Under the pieces are notes generated by a model. That model saw only the letters and a program-made list of their open reading frames with translations. It made no database searches and was not told the DNA's origin. Source: Ravibacter arvi (GTDB lineage: Bacteria > Bacteroidota > Bacteroidia > Cytophagales > Spirosomataceae). Taken from it: a stretch of 64,000 nucleotides of DNA. Shown here piece after piece: positions 62,178-64,000 of this stretch. The position numbers and the translations under genes are program-made. Position 1 is the stretch's first letter, and each line of letters begins with the position of its first letter. Where the stretch lies: contig NZ_BAABEY010000024.1 of the NCBI RefSeq assembly GCF_039540405.1, forward strand, positions 1 to 64,000, written 5' to 3'.

Positions 62178-62258
62178 CTCGGTTTGATTTTTTGATGCAC
62201 AAAGTTTTCGGGGCGTTTTTCGGGGCGCTAGGGGGCGTCGCCCTTTTTTTGCCCTTTT

Positions 62259-63935
62259 TTATAACCGCTTGGTTTTTAGATATTCATCTACTTTGTCAGG
62301 GCAGTCTGAAAGATCTAAGACGCTTTCCCTCCAATTTTCGCCCCCAATTTCTAAGAGAGTGTTTTCTAAGTCAAAGTTTTTTGGGATAATCGTGTTAAAA
62401 GTCTTGTAGAAGGTATTACCCTTTCCCGGTTTAATCCGATCATTTCCTATTTTCTCCAATTTTCCTTTTTGGCCTATTGGCAAAGTTTCTCCTTTTGCAT
62501 AGCAGTCAAAGATGTAAGCTAGTACATAATGTTTTGTCTTGTAATTCGTGTTATTTGGTTGTGTGTTTACGAATTGAGGCACCGAAAATTCCTTTTTCTC
62601 CTTTGTTTGTATCTCGTGGAGTTTGCTAATTAAATAATCCTTATAAAAAACATGGCGCGCATACGCTTGCAAAGGCGGATGAACGCTTATGGTGAATATT
62701 TCCGGCAACGCTTTCCTCTGGTAATATTTCCCTTTTATCCTAAGATATTCTACCATGTCCCTAAATAGCTGGTCTTTATAGTCATTATCTATATTAATTT
62801 CCCCGTTCGCGAACAGTTGATCCGCCATGCTTTCTATATTGGTTATCTGGTTCAATTGCCCACGGATAAAATCTGCGCCTAATGAACTATTGATATGCTC
62901 CTCCGCCTTGTTATCTTTTACTAGCTTTTGAAACCACCAATTAGATTTAAGTGGTATAAACCAATTTGTATACTCAGCATTGCTCCACCAATTGGGAAAG
63001 TGTTCATCGTGTATGTAACTAGGGATCTTAATAGGGGAAACCAAATAGGCTACGCCTCCAAAAACCTTTTCCAAAATAGATTTTTCTTTTTCGTCGAGTA
63101 CCGTAAGGGATTCGAGATCATGTCGCTGTCCTGATATCTCTTCAACCCTTTTACTTATTGCCTCGACCCAATAGTCTAGCTTTTCTCTTACCGTCTTCCT
63201 GTTTCTCAATTCGGCTTCAATCTCCTTTAAGGCAGGTAATTGACGTATATCACCTTTCCCTATACACTCATGAGGAGTGGGGGGGCTAGGCGTTTGGTTA
63301 TTCCCTTGGTAGGTTGATGTTTCAGTCTGTTGATGTGTTGAAGTATTTTGGGTGGCAAATGGTACAGTGATCGTTGTATATCCTTTTTTTATCAATTCAA
63401 GTGCCTCGCCAATACTATTCCCTTGCACTCCTAAAGCGTATGTTATATTTTCTCCGGAAAAATAGTTATGTATCTCGCCTATGATCAACTTGTCCAGATC
63501 GCCAAAGATAAAACCCATAAATAGATAGTCGGTATAATTTCCAGCCTCCCTAAACGCCAAGTATTTCTTAGTGAATTGTAGAACTTCGGTTAAATCATTT
63601 CTATCAGCATTTTCTTTTAGGTTGACAACATCATTGTAGTTTCTATTCCATACCGTATTTGGGTAGTTTGGATCAAAAACGTCTAGCTCGGTAGCTTTCG
63701 ATTTTATGGGGACAGCTATCTCGTTTTCTATGATGTCGACTTTTTTTTTAATTTCGGCATTTACCTCATCTTCCCTCAGTTTGTCCTGAAAACTTAAATG
63801 AGACTTTAGACTCCAACGCTCTTTGTTCAGTTCGTGTAATTCGGCAATAACTTTATTGAGCTGACCGAAGTTGTCAATATTCGAGTGTAAAAACTCGATA
63901 AATTGGAAAAGTGATTTTATTCTAGCTGGTATCAT
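62259..63935 (-). CDS. Large protein of unknown function beside the excisionase
   Basis: Protein of 558 residues with no signal peptide. It is helix-rich (IDNFGQLNKVIAELHELNKE, KKKVDIIENEIAVPIKSKA) with a Thr/Gln/Pro linker at about residues 200-220. The C-terminal part KHYVLAYIFDCYAKGETLPIGQKGKLEKIG and GKGNTFYKTFNTI is a segment I recall in Bacteroidota proteins coded near element integrases. Function unknown. Its start is 15 bases after the stop of a gene that runs off the right edge. Confidence 0.65.
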   Translation of the reverse strand: MIPARIKSLFQFIEFLHSNIDNFGQLNKVIAELHELNKERWSLKSHLSFQDKLREDEVNAEIKKKVDIIENEIAVPIKSKATELDVFDPNYPNTVWNRNYNDVVNLKENADRNDLTEVLQFTKKYLAFREAGNYTDYLFMGFIFGDLDKLIIGEIHNYFSGENITYALGVQGNSIGEALELIKKGYTTITVPFATQNTSTHQQTETSTYQGNNQTPSPPTPHECIGKGDIRQLPALKEIEAELRNRKTVREKLDYWVEAISKRVEEISGQRHDLESLTVLDEKEKSILEKVFGGVAYLVSPIKIPSYIHDEHFPNWWSNAEYTNWFIPLKSNWWFQKLVKDNKAEEHINSSLGADFIRGQLNQITNIESMADQLFANGEINIDNDYKDQLFRDMVEYLRIKGKYYQRKALPEIFTISVHPPLQAYARHVFYKDYLISKLHEIQTKEKKEFSVPQFVNTQPNNTNYKTKHYVLAYIFDCYAKGETLPIGQKGKLEKIGNDRIKPGKGNTFYKTFNTIIPKNFDLENTLLEIGGENWRESVLDLSDCPDKVDEYLKTKRL

Positions 63936-63950
63936 CGTGCGCCTTATAGG

Positions 63951-64000
63951 TTATCCAAATGCCATTTGGCTCTCAAACTCGAAGAGGAGAAACTCATCTT
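63951..64000 (-). CDS. C-terminal end of a gene cut by the right edge
   Basis: On the minus strand a frame entering from the right edge reads DEFLLFEFESQMAFG and stops at 63951-63953, just before the 558-residue gene on the same strand. Only about 15 codons are visible, so its identity cannot be told; an integrase or further element gene would fit the context. Confidence 0.35.
   Translation of the reverse strand, partial: DEFLLFEFESQMAFG

Overview
The window looks like chromosome of a Bacteroidota member of the order Cytophagales, probably close to Dyadobacter or another Spirosomaceae genus. The support is two SusC/SusD pairs with FecR and ECF sigma genes, a type IX secretion (T9SS) sorting domain, lipoproteins, and several promoters with the Bacteroidota -7 box TAnnTTTG. 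The genus is inference; no rRNA or tRNA gene is visible. From about 1 to 52.6 kb base composition is balanced and genes are closely packed. From about 52.8 kb to the right edge the DNA is clearly AT-rich, with longer gaps and gene debris, which I read as an acquired island.

Layout: 0.1-3.4 kb, three glycosyltransferases (GT2, GT90, GT9) for surface glycan or LPS. 3.5-6.8 kb, core genes lpdA, prfB and rpiA. 6.9-10.4 kb, two lipoproteins, a DAO-type FAD oxidoreductase and a probable outer-membrane protein. 10.5-17.4 kb, a compact three-gene operon of a caspase-fold protease and two very large proteins of no family known to me; this is the best candidate for an undescribed system. 17.6-25.6 kb, a two-component system followed by a TolC/adaptor/DUF190/CzcA-type metal efflux operon. 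25.8-29.0 kb, an ECF sigma factor, a DinB-like protein and a small Crp/Fnr neighbourhood (DUF4345 protein, Crp/Fnr regulator, YceI lipoprotein) in which two promoters carry the same palindromic operator at the same spacing.

29.3-45.7 kb holds two convergent glycan-uptake loci: FecR-SusC-SusD on the plus strand, facing sigma-FecR-SusC-SusD-sulfatase-sulfatase on the minus strand. This suggests import and desulfation of a sulfated glycan or glycoconjugate. 46-48.5 kb has an MscS channel and a nucleoside-type MFS permease. 48.5-52.6 kb is a surface-protein operon (T9SS cargo, jelly-roll-like protein, tail-fibre-like repeat protein, small secreted protein).

The AT-rich island (about 52.8-64 kb) carries a two-gene Septu-type anti-phage module (PtuA ATPase and PtuB HNH nuclease) followed by an attC-like inverted repeat, gene remnants, small secreted or membrane proteins, and a mobile-element replication module (Toprim/DUF6371 primase-like protein, RecA-fold helicase, winged-helix protein, excisionase-like protein, and a large protein of unknown function). 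The last gene cut by the right edge may be the next gene of that module; no integrase or relaxase is visible here.
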